From NCBI GenBank assembly GCA_016081115.2, contig JABTTQ020003424.1, forward strand, positions 682,001-746,000: a stretch of 64,000 bases of DNA, read 5' to 3'. Shown piece after piece: positions 10,830 through 23,490 of this stretch. The notes beneath the pieces were generated by a model, which was not told the DNA's origin, did not search any database, and worked only from the letters and a program-made list of their open reading frames with translations. This stretch comes from Rehmannia glutinosa (Eukaryota > Streptophyta > Magnoliopsida > Lamiales > Orobanchaceae). Both the position numbers and the translations under genes were made by a program. Position 1 is the stretch's first letter. The number at the start of each line of letters is the position of its first letter.

Positions 10830-11565
10830 TTTTCGCTTCGACTCACCGTTGATTTGATGAGCGACCAGTGGGAATCACATTGTGTACCAATAGTTGTTTT
10901 AGGCCCATAGAAGTCGCTATATCTAAGCCTGCCGGAAGTACCTCGATTCGCTTCGTTGTTCGCCCGTTGTTCGTTGCGAAATCGCACGGTCGAGCAAAGT
11001 AGCATTTTTGATTTGGATCGATTATCACGATTCCGCCCCTCGTTCGCGCTGCGGTGGAAGAGCCATCAACGAACAATTTCCATTCTTGGTCTTCCATAAC
11101 TTCCAATCGTATGAAAGGTGTGAATTCGGCCCACGAAGTCGGCTAAAGCCCGTCCTTTTATTGTTGTACGTGGTTCGTATAGAATATCAAATTGATGAGT
11201 TCGACGACCCATTTGATCATTCGACTGAAATGTCGGGTCGGTGTAGTACTTGCTTGAGTGGGTAGTTCGTCAAGACTATAATCTTGTGCTCTAGAAAATA
11301 TGGACGGAGTTTCCACGCAGTTGATTAATAAATAAGCCAACTTTTCCATTGGTGGATAACGGGCTCGGCGTCATGTAACGCTTGGCTGGTGTAATAGACC
11401 GGATGTTGAATAGAACCATCTAACCTCGATTAACACCGAAGTGATGGCGTATTCGGATACCGCTGTGTACAAATACAAGTTCTCCTTGGGTAGGTTTTTG
11501 CAATATAGGAATTGAAGAAAGGTGTTGTTTGAGGGATTCAGCGAGTCTCTGCTTGCTCGGTCCAC
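10830..11565 (-). pseudogene. RNase H and RT-RNase H connection of the Tat-like element
   Basis: RNase H degrades the RNA strand during reverse transcription. WKLFVDGSS (first catalytic aspartate) is at about 11080, followed by RTRGGIVI and a glutamate-containing RIEVLPAGL segment. Upstream in element order (11371-11565) is the RT-RNase H connection with YLYTAVSEYAITSVL. Frame breaks separate the pieces, and the end of the domain near 10830 is degenerate. Confidence 0.75.
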
Positions 11566-12790
11566 TCAAAATTTTTGCTCTTTTTATAATTTCAAAAAAA
11601 GGTTTGCACTTGTCGTGGATCGCGAGACAAATCGGTTAAGGGCGCCAATCGGCTGTTAGGCTTTGTACATTTTTCACAGAATTTGGGGGTTCTAGATCGA
11701 TTATGGCTTTTATTTTGTTTGGGTTAGCTTCGATTCCCTTGGTGACCATATACCCCAAAAATTTACCCGAGCCGACACCAAATGTACATTTTTTCGTGTT
11801 TAACATCATCTTGTACTCTCTTAAAACAACAAACATTTTATTAAGATCGTTTAGGTGATCGAGATATATATAGTGATTTCACCAACATGTCATCTACATA
11901 GACTTCCATAAGACGAGCTATCATTTTCTCAAACATCTTATTTACTAACCTTTGGTAGGTCGCACCAAAGATTCTTGACCGAAGGGCATCATCTTATAAC
12001 AAGATAAATTCTACGAGCAGAGAGAAGAATGATGTATTTTCTTCGTCATCCTGGGTGCATTCGTATCTGGTTGTAACCCGAGTATGCATCCATGAAGCTC
12101 ATCGGCTCGTGTCCGCCGTGGCATCTACCATATAGTCAATATTTGGTAATGGATAAGCGTCTTGGGGCATGCCTTATTCAGGTCGGTGAAATCCACGCAC
12201 ACGCGCCATCGCCATTGCTTTTTTACCAAAACAGGATTGGCAACCCATCGGGATAGAGAGCTTCCCGGATAAATTGATTATCTAACAGAACTTGTTCACC
12301 TCGGCCTCAAGTCTTTGCTTGTCTTGCGTCGGGGGAGTTTGCGCTTTTCTCGGATAATCGGAACGTTAGATCAATATTGAGGCGGTGGCATGCATGCTTA
12401 GGGTCAATTCGGGCATGTCCGCATGAGTCCATGCGAAGACGCCAAGATTATTTCCCAAAAACTCAATCGGCTCGGTTCGATATGGTTTCGGGAGATCATG
12501 ACCAATACGTAGTTGGCATCCCTCGCCTTCCGGCGTTGATTGTATCAACCTGTTCTCTACCTGGTTCCGCCGCTTTTTTTTTCTTGCTTCTACGCCCTTT
12601 TTGATGCGCAGGGCAACTCATCTTCAATAGCTGGCTCGTTTCGGCTGCCGGCTCGCTTCTTCCATCATCGGTTCTTTCCTAGGTCGACGACCTGGATTAT
12701 CCTCCTGAACGATCACCACTTTCCGCCAGGCTCCTCCTTTGCGGGATCGCCTTGCGTGGTTCCTTTGGTTTCTCCTCGTTCCATTGGCGT
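11528..12790 (-). pseudogene. duplicated protease-RT spacer and RT segment, unit A
   Basis: This unit is a second copy of 12798-14060. It holds the RT end with MMLNTKKCTFGVGSGKFLGY (11836-11700), degenerate RT core text, and the upstream linker. It is more damaged than unit B: the segment with the YVDDM motif is frame-broken near 11890. Both copies end at the same place in the linker with the phrase GGTTTCTCCTCGTTCCA, which fixes the repeat at about 1.27 kb. Confidence 0.8.
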
Positions 12791-12797
12791 TAGAAAG

Positions 12798-14060
12798 CTG
12801 TTTGAGGGATTCAAAAGATAGTCCGCTTGCTCGGTCCACTCAAAATTTTTGCTCTTTTTTATAATTTCGAAAAAAAGGTTTGCACTTGTCTGTGGATCGC
12901 GAGACAAATCGGTTAAGGGCGCCAATCGGCATGTTAGGCTTTGTACCTTTTTCACAGAATTTGGGGGTTCTAGATCGATTATGGCTTTTATTTTATCCGG
13001 GTTAGCTTCGATTCCCCTTTGGCTGACCATATACCCCAAATATTTACCCGAACCGACACCAAATGTACACTTTTTTGGGTTTAACATCATCTCGTACTCT
13101 CTTAAAACAAAGAAACATTTTATTAAGATTGTTTAGGTGATCGAGATATATACAAATGATTTCACCAACATGTCATCTACATAGACTTCCATAGTACGAC
13201 CTATCATTTTCTCAAACATCTTATTTACTAACCTTTGGTAGGTCGCACCAAAGATTCTTCGAAGGGCATCATCTTTAACAAATAAATTCCACAAGAGAGA
13301 AGAATGATGTATTTTCTTCAAATCATCCGGGTGCATTCGATCTGGTTGTAACCCGAGTATGCATCCATGAAGCTCATCGGCTCGTGTCCGCCGTGGCATC
13401 TACCATATAGTCAATATTTGGTAATGGATAATCGCCCTTGGGGCATGCCTTATTCAGTCGGTGAAATCCACGCACGGGCGCCATGGCCATTGTTTTTTTA
13501 CCAAAACAAGATTGGCAACCCATCGGGATAGAGAGCTTCCTAGGATAAATTGATTATCTAAGCTTGTTCACCTCGGCCTCAAGTCTTTGTCTGTCGGGGA
13601 AGTTTGCGCTTTTCTCGGATAATCCGGGCGGAACGTTAGATCAATATTGAGGCAATGGCATGCATGCTAGGGTCAATTCGGGCATGTCCGCATTTGAGTC
13701 CATGCGAAGACGTCAAGATTATTTCCCAAAACTCAATCATTTCGGTTCGATATGGTTCGGGAGATCATGACCAATACGTAGTTGGCGCCCTCGTTTGGCC
13801 TTCCGACGTTGATTGTATCAACCTTTGTTCTCTACTGGTTCCGCCGTTTTCTTTTCTTGCTCTCCCTTTTTGATCTGCAGGGCAACTCATCTTCAGGGCT
13901 GGCTCTAAGCTGGCCGCCGACTCGCTTTCTTCCATCATCGGTTCCTTCCCAGGTCGACGACCGGATTATCCTCCTAAACGATCACCACTTTTCTCGCCGG
14001 GCTCCTCCTTGGCAGGGGATCACCTTGCGTGGTTCCACTGGTTTCTCCTCGTTCCACCAC
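12798..14060 (-). pseudogene. reverse transcriptase of the Tat-like element, unit B
   Basis: RT copies element RNA to DNA. Visible on the minus strand are RADELHGCILGLQPDRMHP, a fingers/palm part with WNLFVKDDALRRIFGATYQR, and the active site MEVYVDDMLVKS (13205-13170), followed after a frame break by MMLNPKKCTFGVGSGKYLGY (13090-13030) and the conserved IKAIIDLEPPNSVKKVQSL. The upstream part up to 14060 is the protease-RT linker. The unit is followed by a repeat of itself (unit A), so this pol would not encode a normal polyprotein even without the frameshifts. Confidence 0.8.
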
Positions 14061-14381
14061 GTTAATCTCCACCGGTCGGAGTTTGAGAGAGCATTCTCAT
14101 GACTCCGACTTTTATGTATAGCCTCGCCATCGATGTTGGGAATTTTATACAAAAATTATATATTGAAACGGCTACTGTTTTTATATGATAAAGCAATGGC
14201 CTCCGAATGATAGCATTGTACTCGAATCGGCGTTGATTATTTTGAATGTTGTCATGACGGTCCGTTTATGTAACCCTTGTCCCATTTGGATGGGCAAATC
14301 AACTTCCCCGAGGGACTATTCTTCCTCCTCCAAACCCCAGAATGCTATCGTTGCATGGACAGATATATCTATCACCCACGT

Positions 14382-14573
14382 TCAATCTTCGAAAGGCTCG
14401 GACGTAAATGACGATCGATGAGAAGCTTCCGAGTCGATCAAAATTCTATGGATCGAATACCCAAAATCGGTGCAAGAATGACCGGGGGTCGAATGAGGGT
14501 GGACCACCTGGTCGACATCCGCATCCGAGAACACAAAATGGTCGGTGGGTTGGCCTTCCTTGATTTTCGCCAC
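14382..14573 (-). pseudogene. aspartic protease of the Tat-like element
   Basis: The minus-strand text ITFSDADVDQV-like start (here FVFSDADVDQVVHPH) and HRILIDSEAS mark a retroelement protease, whose active site normally reads D-T/S-G. Here the glycine of the D-S-G is replaced by glutamate (DSE), so the enzyme would be inactive even if translated. Downstream text at 14100-14380 in other frames still looks like the flap region. It lies between gag and RT as expected. Confidence 0.6.
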
Positions 14574-15099
14574 CCGAACTTGTCTTTCGGCGTTGGCGGC
14601 CTATCTAACATCAACCTTTTTTTTTTCGTTGGAGCGGCTATCCTTGGTCGTGTTAGTATTGATCCGATTTACACTCGTCATGAGGATTTCCCTACCCTGG
14701 TTCTCGGTGGTGGTGGTGGAGGAGAGCTGGATTGGTTACGCGCTCCGGGTTGACACTTGAGCGATCTTGCGGTGGGGCGGTAGTTCATGAACGTATCTTT
14801 TAAGACCGCCTTGTCAAATAATTCACATAATTTCTTGGATTAGATCTCGACACTCTCGGATTGTGACCTATTGATTTATGATAGGCACAATATCGACATG
14901 AATCTAATTTTGTCGGCTCGACCTTCAAAGGCCGAAAGGAGGTAACAAATTTAGACCTTGTACTTCACTCCATATGGGTGATGGAGTGTGGGTCAAAGTA
15001 CTCTCGGCGTGGCAACTTCGGCTCGTACTTTTGGCGAGTCTTAAATCCGGTGGCCGGGTTTTTCGAGAACGGTCTAAATCCCGACCCCAACCCAACTAC

Positions 15100-16204
15100 T
15101 AATTTCTTTCTTCCGTCCTTTCTCACGCCCGGTCGATACTCGGGGCGATTCGCCACGGCTTCTCCTCCGCGCAAATATGGCGCCCGCGCGGACCGAGAAA
15201 TTCTTGTACGAGGTCACCCCGATTCATGGATAGAATAGTTAAACCAAGTTTCGGGGGCAAGGCCACCATGGCTGCAATTAAAATGGCATCATCCGACACC
15301 GATTCCATCTCTCGAACTTGCTTATTGGACCGAGAGATATAGCTTTTCAGGGCTCGCCCTTCCCTTATTTGATGTTTACGAGGGAATTCTTAGGCGCAAC
15401 TCGGACTTTAGACATTAAGAAATGCGTCGTAAAGCGGAGGCCGATCCCCCATGCCCGAATGGATCCCTGTGGTAGGGTCCTAAACCAACGGTGGGCTTGG
15501 TCGCCCATAGTCGGCCGAGAAAGCCTGCAGAGGATGGCATCGCTAGGATCGCATGCAGTTCCATCCATGCTAAGTACTTGTGGTCTTGTGGACGTGAGTA
15601 GTCGGGTTGGTTTCCCATTGTAGAGACCGACACTGGGGGATTTTTAACTTTGGCGGTAATGGGGTCGCCAGGATTTCAGGGGAAAATGGCGACATAACTG
15701 TTTGGTTGGTTCATTGCTTGGTGCGGTCTTCGAGATCGCTTCGCTTCCGGACCGCCTTCCAATTGCGTTCAAACGACGGCGAAGGAGGTGTATTTCTACA
15801 TCTCGTTCTCGCCATAGGCTAGGGCCTTGATCGATTGACCCTCGAGTTGCTCGCTCATCCCGGAAACCCGAGTCGGGAACTTATCGATCGAGCTGGGTGA
15901 AAAGGATCAAATCCCGGTCGTCCGGCGAACACGCGGGCATGGCGATGTCGTGTTGGCTCGATAGTGACTCCGCTACACGACTTTGCCCTTCCTCATTTTT
16001 CGCGTCCTCCTTCTCGTCACGACGGACACGTTGTTCATTACCCGAATCGCTTCTTGGGCCGTCATGGGGAAGCCCGGGAACTTGAGGATTGATATTAACA
16101 TTTAGTTGTGGATCGAGTGGGTTAGTATTTACAAGGAGTGGATGAGGTGCTTGAGAGTTTGTGGTAGCGAGAGTTCGTGATATGAGTTGGTTCATTTTGT
16201 ACAA
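15100..16204 (-). pseudogene. gag of the Tat-like element
   Basis: Gag would form the particle coat. The first open frame (16204-15881) begins MYKMNQLISRTLATTNSQ and is proline/asparagine-rich, then charged. At 15633-15365 lies the typical gag core with the words AWMELHAILA and, in the other frame, RWFRTLPQGSIRAW; at 15308-15123 the part with DDAILIAAMVALPPKLGL continues. A C-terminal basic stretch follows near 15150. Frames change at least three times. Position next to the primer binding site agrees. Confidence 0.75.
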
Positions 16205-16435
16205 AAGTTGGGTTGGTAATTAATGAGCGAAAGGAAATAAAGTAGTGCTCCCCTGTTTGCCTGGGAGCATATTTTGGCCATTAGTAGTCCGCGTTTGGTT
16301 GTTAGGGTGTTGTTCTTGATCAAACGAGCATTTCGACTATGGACTCATTTTATTTATTACGAAAAAGACAAACGTCGAACTTTACCTGGTTTTCACTTAA
16401 CTCGCTTCATGTCGGAACTCCGATCGACCAATACG

Positions 16436-16455
16436 GGCCCTCCTTCTAGCGCCAA
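16436..16455 (-). promoter_or_regulatory. primer binding site of the Tat-like element
   Basis: Read on the minus strand, TTGGCGCTAGAAGGAGGG begins two bases after the 5' LTR end. It is where a host tRNA 3' end would prime minus-strand DNA synthesis, and it fixes the orientation of the element. Confidence 0.75.
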
Positions 16456-16457
16456 TT

Positions 16458-17101
16458 TGTTGACGTGCGTTTTGGTCAACAAGCAAAAATATGTAAAAGA
16501 TTTAACACGTGGAAATATAAGCGTGCGTAACGTGTGTTTATTTATGGCTAATTTGCCTTTTTTTGCATAGTGTCGAGCCGAATTATTGGGGTCGGTCTTT
16601 CTTACAATCTTGCTTTTTCGTGCCTTTTTCTCCTCTCTTTTTTTTCTCTTAAAATGAGGCTTTTTATACCCTCAAGTAAGTGAATTTTCAACATCATCTT
16701 TTCATTAATCAACCATTAACTAGTAAAATAATTAAAGAAGGACACATGTCCCTCTCTAATTGTGCATGTCGCCCAATTCTTGCCACTTGGTGACTCCTCT
16801 CTATAACTTTCTCGACATGTGGCGTTTCGATACCAATAAAGCGTTAAGCATGGGATGTATGGGCAAATGGTTATTTTTATGAATATGCCGCGCATGCGTT
16901 TCCGTCGAAATTTGTGCTCGGGGCTCGGGTCCGGGGCTTGTGAGTCATCTTGTGGTTGGGCTCAGCTTTAGCGGGCGAGCCTAATCCATGACGTGTCGCC
17001 GCAAGACCGTTATCGACGCGTCACCCGTAGGTCCCTCATTCGGACTGTCTTTGGATTGATGACGTGAATTAATTTCTTCCTTTTTCGGCTCGGTGTCATC
17101 A
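16458..17101 (-). repeat. 5' LTR of the Tat-like element
   Basis: 644 bp, with the same termini as 4732-5321. It keeps a block around 16900-16955 that the other LTR lacks. Other differences are scattered short gaps and substitutions, indicating an old insertion or sequence error. Confidence 0.85.
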
Positions 17102-17318
17102 TCCTCAAAGGTACCGAATATGATTTAAATGATGAATTTGACACAGAGGAACAATTAAGTGTAAACACTTGAGTGATTGAGGAAACGTCAATCCCAAAAT
17201 GTAATAATGGTAAAAATGTAAGAGACTACGTGAATTTTGATTTCTCTACACCCTAAGAACGTATGTAGAAATTTAATTTAATTATTAATTTAAAGCCCTA
17301 TTTTGTGAATCGAACTTG

Positions 17319-17778
17319 TAGGGTCAGAACGAACCGAGCTCGAATGAACGAGGGTTGTTCATGGTCGTTCGTTTATTTTAAAAGATTATTTGTGTTCGTT
17401 TGTTTAATAATTGAACATGTCCATTTATTGTTCATGAACAACTATATGAACATGTGTATAAAAAAATTAAATACATTTTGTTCATGAATATTCAACTCAA
17501 AATAAACGTATTATAATAATTGCAAATATAAATATGTTGTAATATTAAACTAAAATAAGCTTATTTTTCATGATAAAGTAATGAATATTAAGCAATAAAT
17601 GTATAATTAATAATTAAAAAATAAACAATAAACTAAATGAACATGTTCATGAACAATTCATGAACATAAACGAATAAATTTTCTTTACGTTTATGCTCAT
17701 TAAGCTAAATAAACGAACACTAACCGATCTCGTTCACGAGCATTTGTTTGTCGAAAGTTCTATTCGTTTACGGCCCTA
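17319..17778. mobile_element. hAT-type MITE (460 bp)
   Basis: The element begins TAGGGTCAGAACGAAC and ends ATTCGTTTACGGCCCTA, imperfect terminal inverted repeats. It is flanked by a perfect 8-bp duplication CGAACTTG (17311-17318 and 17779-17786), the length made by hAT transposases. The interior is AT-rich and full of GTTCATGAAC-like subterminal palindromes. It encodes nothing and would have moved with a transposase supplied elsewhere. Confidence 0.85.
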
Positions 17779-18130
17779 CGAACTTGTGACCAAAACACTC
17801 GGCCACCTATTTCACTAACTCGGCGACCAATTATGGGCTTACGTGGTGATTCATTGACTGTCATGTAACGTTGCTTGGCTTTTTTCTTTACCAAATCTCT
17901 AAAATGTTGGCAAAGAAATGTACAAAAGTAGTCCTAAAATTGATGTAAACTTGACGGTCAAAGAGTCAAAGGGTGGTCTTCTCAACATTTGAAACATTTG
18001 GTTGCTTCTTTGGAATAACATCAAAATTCTGGGGAGCTGCTTGCAACATTTTCATAAAGACGGGCTTAAAATTGTTGATACTAATTACTAAACCAATTTT
18101 CCCTCCATTTTCCTCTCCTCTAAGTCTCTA

Positions 18131-21100
18131 ATGGCTTCCGCTGCCAACCCACGCGACGGCGGCGGCCCCGCCGCCCACATTTCCAACTTCCTCCGCACTG
18201 CCTCCACCAGAATATTCTCTTTCTTAACCCCAAAACCATCATCGCCGCCGCGATTCTCTTTGAATATCCACCATCCTCTCCTTCCCCACTCGCAACTCTC
18301 ACTCGCAACCCCGTCCGATTCAGCGCAGTCTGATACTCTTTTCTCAAATCCTTCAGGAAATACCGCCTCTTCATCGTCCTCAGCCTTTGAGAGCGAGCCT
18401 GCTTCGAACCTGGTTTGGAGTTTCCCTCAGGAACTCGAATTTCGACAGCGAAAGGAGGTGAACCGGCTTTTGTAGGACATGTTTACAGCATATGTGACTA
18501 TACTGGATCCTATTTAATGGATGTATCCACTCATTTTAACATTCCTTTTCTACCTAAAAGGTATAAATGCAGTACTAGTCCATATGACTTATAATCTCTT
18601 AACTGATTGTGATTTTTGATAGGCATTAAACATGTCGTGGACATTTTTTCTTACGAGAAGAATTGGCTTGATCGAAGGGGATATATGAGAGCTTTTGTTT
18701 TGCTATGGTCGTGTACCTTTGGAGCTGGGGCTTGAATATGTTCTTACCCATTCAAACTATTCCTATAATGTATTTACTTTTAGGTTTTAGTTTCACATTA
18801 TGGTAGTTGGAACTCTTCACTATGCTATGAAATCTTTTGGTTTGAGTGTGACAATAATTGCCGCTGTGATGGAGGCCAGTGTGACAATAGTTGGAACTCT
18901 TCACTATGCTGCGAACTCTTCACTATGTATTTACTTTCACATTATTTGTGTTGTGGTAGAAAAGGAACAAAAAAAAAAAAAAAAATTGAGTTGTCCAATT
19001 GCTATCAGCTAGCAAGTGGCAAGTTCTTGGAATTGTAATTGATATCAAGTCAAGGCCATGGATCTTGTTTTTTGTTTGTAAGTTTTGTTATTTGCGATGG
19101 AAATTGAACGGATTCTTGTTATAATCAAGGCCAGCTTGGTGGAAACAAAATCTAACATTCCTACATGGAGGTGATGTATGCGAGAAGCCTAGAAGTATTC
19201 CCTTTAATATGTGCGCTTAGTAACTATCGTTTTCAAGATCATGTATGAGTGATATCAACTGTATGGAAGCTTGAACAAAAGAGCACTTAGATCAGAATGA
19301 GGCCTATTATGTAATTGTAATTTTGTCTCGTGTTTTGCTTTCTTATTGCTGTCCTGATTGATGCACAAACTGTGAGCTAGCTGGTTTCACTTCCATACAT
19401 AGTTCCTTAGTTTGTTTTGTTATCATCATTATATTTGCTTCACCTTAAGCTACAAATTTACTTAGTTATTTCTTTCTTTTGTTATATTGATAGGACACCA
19501 GAGTGGCTAAAAGAAATGTTTGCAGCAGTCACTAAGAGTGATAGGAGTGGCCCTGTTTACCGTTTCTTTATGGACGTAGGTGATGCCGGTATGACTTAGT
19601 AGCATGATCTTCCTTATACATCACTTTGTTTTGCCGAGGAAATTGCTCTGAAATGTCTCTGGTTTGATAGAATGATTGGTTTTTGTAGACATCATAAACT
19701 ATTAGTTTAATAGGTTTTCCTTATTTAGTGGGCCAGAGTATGTTTCGACTGCTACATGTCTTAGATTTTGATTGATTGGCCTTACTGTATTTTGTGAAGT
19801 TACATGTTTCGTGTTGCAACTTTTGTGTTTATTTGTTATAGTTTCATTTCTTTCACTGCTTGAGATTTTCTCTTTGCTAAACATTCTAACTCATTATATT
19901 TTCAGTTTCTTATGTACAACAGCACAACATACCCAATGGTGTGGTTGGTGTATACAACCTTGATACCGCATATGAACTTTTTAAGGTACTAGCTTGTCAG
20001 TTTCATTGGTTGATTTCATTAATTATTCGTGTTAGAGTTAAATATTGTTTTATATTTGTGAGGATAGTTTTGTATTATCCCATTCTTAGTCTTTAGCTAG
20101 GGTTTTATCATTTATTGTAGTAGCCTCCATTTTTCTCTTTGTTCGTGTGTTGTTGTATTCTAAGACTCAAGAAAGTGTTCTATGGAATCCTCTCTTCATT
20201 TTCTCTTACAATAATGTATACTAAATAATCTCCCAATTGTTCCCCGATGTCCAAATTCTCATAAATAATAGCAAAATCTATAATATATTAATTCTGCTAA
20301 CAAACACCATGCATGGCTCTACACTAACAAATTAGTATACCATTAAGTCAACCCTGAAGTGGGCTAATTATGAAATTATGCAGCTTCAAAATAGAAAGTG
20401 ACACACATGTGGTGCAAGTGTGCTCTTGATTTGTTTCCGACGACTGAATTTGATGAATTAGATGGAGAATGTAACAAGATTATAGGCCAAAACTAGGTGA
20501 AAGATAGGATTAAACTATAAAATTTGACATGAAATGCATAATGATATTCGCTGCAAGTTAGTCTTTGTTGGAAATTTGAGGTTATGTTCATTCATCCTTT
20601 TAGTTTTCAACAATCAAAGTACAAATGTATATTATCAATAACTTAGGGAGTGATTGCTTGACTGTCTGATCCGCTCCTTTCTGTTTTTGGAGACAATAAT
20701 GTGAAAAAATTGTTTGGAAAAATGAGAATGAATAGTATATTTTTTATTTATTGTGTAATAATGATAGTTGATGTATATTTTTTTGGTTAAATTATAATTG
20801 TATGTGATTGATGAGTGGAAAAGTGAGAATGAATGAATAGTATATTTTTGAAAATTTTCACAAGCAATCGCATGTTGGGGCAAAAAAGAATTGAGTGAAA
20901 ATTTTGTATATTTCTTTTACAACCAACAATTCCCTTAACCATCTTGTTCCTATAGTACATAGTTTTGCTACGGCATGTGGTTCTAACTTCTTGCTTGTGA
21001 GTTTTGCTTGCTATGCAGGAGAACCCTCTCTTAGTTCAATTTATTCCAAACGAAAGACAGGTCAGAAAGGACACCGGATCTTCCACGAAATAGAAACGTA

Positions 21101-23490
21101 TAAGATCCTTCAACGGATATAAAGCATGCTTTCTTGTTGCATCTTGCCAAATTTTGCTGCTTGCAGGTCAAGGAAGCCAACAAACTTTTGAAGACTGTGA
21201 CCCGTGGTGATGGGAAAAAGAAAGTGGACGGTGTTCCTGTTTTTAGTTCTCAAAACTTGGATATTGTCATAGCAACTACAAATGGTATCAGTAGGTGAGT
21301 AAGTACGTATCCTTTGTAGTTTCCAATGAGTTTAACCTGAAGTGTAATTTGTTCAATCCTACATCATAGGTTAAACAGCTCTACGGATTTTATTGGCTAC
21401 TTCCAATGTTCTTATTGGTACAGTTAGATGATCACGAAAAATATAGCTTTTTGGGTAGCTTTTGTTTAACTTTGTTACTGTCTTCTTTTGGAAGTGGAAT
21501 GATGTCTCCTCCTCCCTTATTTTCTCTTTTTATTCTAGCAGATCCTTCTTGTCTTAGGTAACTGACCCCCTCCCTAAATAAATAATTAAATAAATCTTTA
21601 ACAATAGATTTTAGTTTTGATACTCATAATGTTGTCACTTTATCAGGTATACACCATACTTTTTGATAAGAACAAGCTAGATGCCATTCTTGAAACAACC
21701 GCTGATCAATATTTTCAATCATTAATTGGAAGACGTTATTTACAACGTTGGAGATATGATGTTGATCATAACGAAGAGATGAGCATGTCGGATCCTCCAA
21801 AGGTACAAATTGATCGTTCTGCTGTAGCTCATTTTTTTTTTCAAGTCTTAGTTATCAAGAAACTAAGCATAATAACTAATTTGGGGAAGTGGAGATGTAA
21901 CACCATGTAAACATAGTTTTCTTATTTCGGTTAAATGCTGCCTGGTTGATAGGTGCAGGAAGTTTTGGATGAGATGTTGGATGAGATTGGTCATCACGGT
22001 ATACCATTGAATTTCGCATTAAAAGCAGCTAAGATTGAGATTCTCTATGCTGTCGACAATGTTCTCCTTGGGAATAGATGGCTCCGAAAGCCACAGGAAT
22101 TCAACCGAAATTCCCATACATGGTCGACTCATTTGAGAAGAAGTAATTCCTAGCCTTCATGTTTTTGTTATGGTGCAATGATTTATCTGGAAGCTAAAAG
22201 CATATTTTGTTTTCCCAATCTTTGGGCATCAGTCAAAGGGGTCGAGCAAATAGGCCCAGTTCATTAAATGAACCCAGCTTGGTCTTTTACCGGGCATGCT
22301 CATTTTGACAGCTATAAGCATTGCTCTTAGATTGGGAATTTGAATCTTCGTACTGTATTGTTCTTTTTGTTTTCTTGAACGGCTCTCTACTTGATCTTCT
22401 ATATCCCTACTGCACCTTCACATTTGCCTCCAATAAAACTGGATAAAATTGAACAAAGTGTAACTTAGACCTACAAACAATTTTTTTCTCCAACATGCCA
22501 GTGATTAGATTTTTCTATAAAATTTCCAGCATCAGTATTCGGGTGTGTCATCAAGAGGTAGTTTGGACATTAAATAGGTATTCCCTGGTTGTGTTATTAT
22601 ATTATTTTCCTACTTAAGAATTTCTTTTCAATTCATTTCGAATTTATTTAGTGAAGTACATTTAAGAGCTGGGCATAACATCTGATGAATGTTTTTATCT
22701 TTAATTTTTTGTCATACTACAAGAAGCTTAAAATATTCATCACAATACTTTTTTATGGCAGGAGTGCAGCTTCTTTTCTGAGAGCAAATAAACCATCTGT
22801 GAATATTTCGAACTCTGATTTTGATAATGCTCATGACAAACAAGCCCAGATGCCAGATTTCCAGTTCGCTTTTGGAGATTGGCTTACTCATCCTTGGTTG
22901 AACAATCAGCAAAGGCAAGACACAAGGTTCTTGAATATGGGCTTTACTGTGAGATATAATTTGGGGATAATTACAAATATTACCCTTCAGGTTTAGTCTG
23001 ATTACAAAAAACCCAATTATCTTTCAAAATTACAAGTACCCCCTTCACATATGTCTCTATTTTACAAATTGCACCTATTGAGGGGGTAATTTGTAAAACA
23101 AACACAAACCTCAAGGGGTATTTGTTGTTTTAAAAGATAACTGGAATTTTTTTGTAGTAGTATTGTAATTATTCCTAAGGTTTGTGACTATTACCTTACT
23201 GATATAATTCATGTCCTCTCCATGCAAAATTGAACTGGCAACATAGAAGGCAAGAAGAGGTAAAACCATCTCCGTTTCTTCCCAAGATCACCATTATTGG
23301 TATCTCAACAGGAGAGCCACATACGAACACCACCTCCCTTAGGAAGAAAATGAATGATCTAGTGGAAAAACTTAGACAGGAAAATCGATCGGACGGCTCT
23401 ACTTGGACTCAATCTATGGTTGATGAGAGGGATCCACTTTTTGTGGCAGATGTTGAGAAATTAACAACCTGTATATTTCGTGCTGGCTAA
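18131..23490 (+). CDS. Tic22-like family protein gene, copy 1 (nine exons, frame broken)
   Basis: Exons by GT-AG borders and comparison with copy 2: 18131-18560, 19494-19588, 19906-19985, 21019-21060, 21167-21294, 21647-21802, 21953-22142, 22762-22926, 23247-23490. Start MASAANPRDGGG leads a Ser/Pro-rich N-terminus (about residues 1-120, transit-peptide-like). The rest holds RTPEWLKEMFAAV, NPLLVQFIPNERQ, VDGVPVFSSQNLDIVIA and IEILYAVDNVLLGNRW, which I read as the Tic22-like fold, about 510 residues, as in a longer plant Tic22-like protein. Tic22 acts in chloroplast protein import in the intermembrane space; whether this relative does is unknown. Lesions: one base missing near 18406 (exon 1), one T in exon 6 (T run at 21660-21664) and one A in exon 7 near 22088. 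If real, it is a pseudogene. Confidence 0.65.
20646..20880. repeat. MITE-like inverted repeat in intron 3 of copy 1
   Basis: The left end GGGAGTGATTGCTTG is roughly mirrored by CAAGCAATCGCATG at about 20862-20875, enclosing AT-rich sequence with repeated GAATGAATAGTATA. The same structure is at 27570-27830 in copy 2, so it was present before the duplication. No clear target duplication is seen. Confidence 0.45.
22965..23190. repeat. GGATAATTACAAA-type repeat in intron 8 of copy 1
   Basis: Begins GGGGATAATTACAAATATTAC and continues with alternating phrases on both strands (TTTGTAAAA, AATTACAAG, GGGGGTAATTTG), ending near GTAATTATTCC. Related blocks occur at 30530-30800 and 31310-31550. It behaves as a fold-back type noncoding repeat. 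Confidence 0.45.

Larger units (their letters stand above)
4732..17101 (-). mobile_element. Tat-lineage Ty3/Gypsy LTR retrotransposon with antisense ORF
   Basis: The element is 12.4 kb and reads on the minus strand. In its own direction the order is 5' LTR (16458-17101), primer binding site, gag, protease, RT, RNase H, integrase, a minisatellite, an antisense ORF, and 3' LTR (4732-5321). The flanking pentamers TCCTA (4727-4731) and TCCTC (17102-17106) look like a target duplication with one change. Gag-pol order with integrase last is Gypsy; the PBS beginning TTGGCGCTAGAAGGAGGG and an antisense ORF between pol and 3' LTR are features I associate with Tat/Retand-type elements. All frames are broken by frameshifts and stops, so it is a decayed copy. 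Confidence 0.85.
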
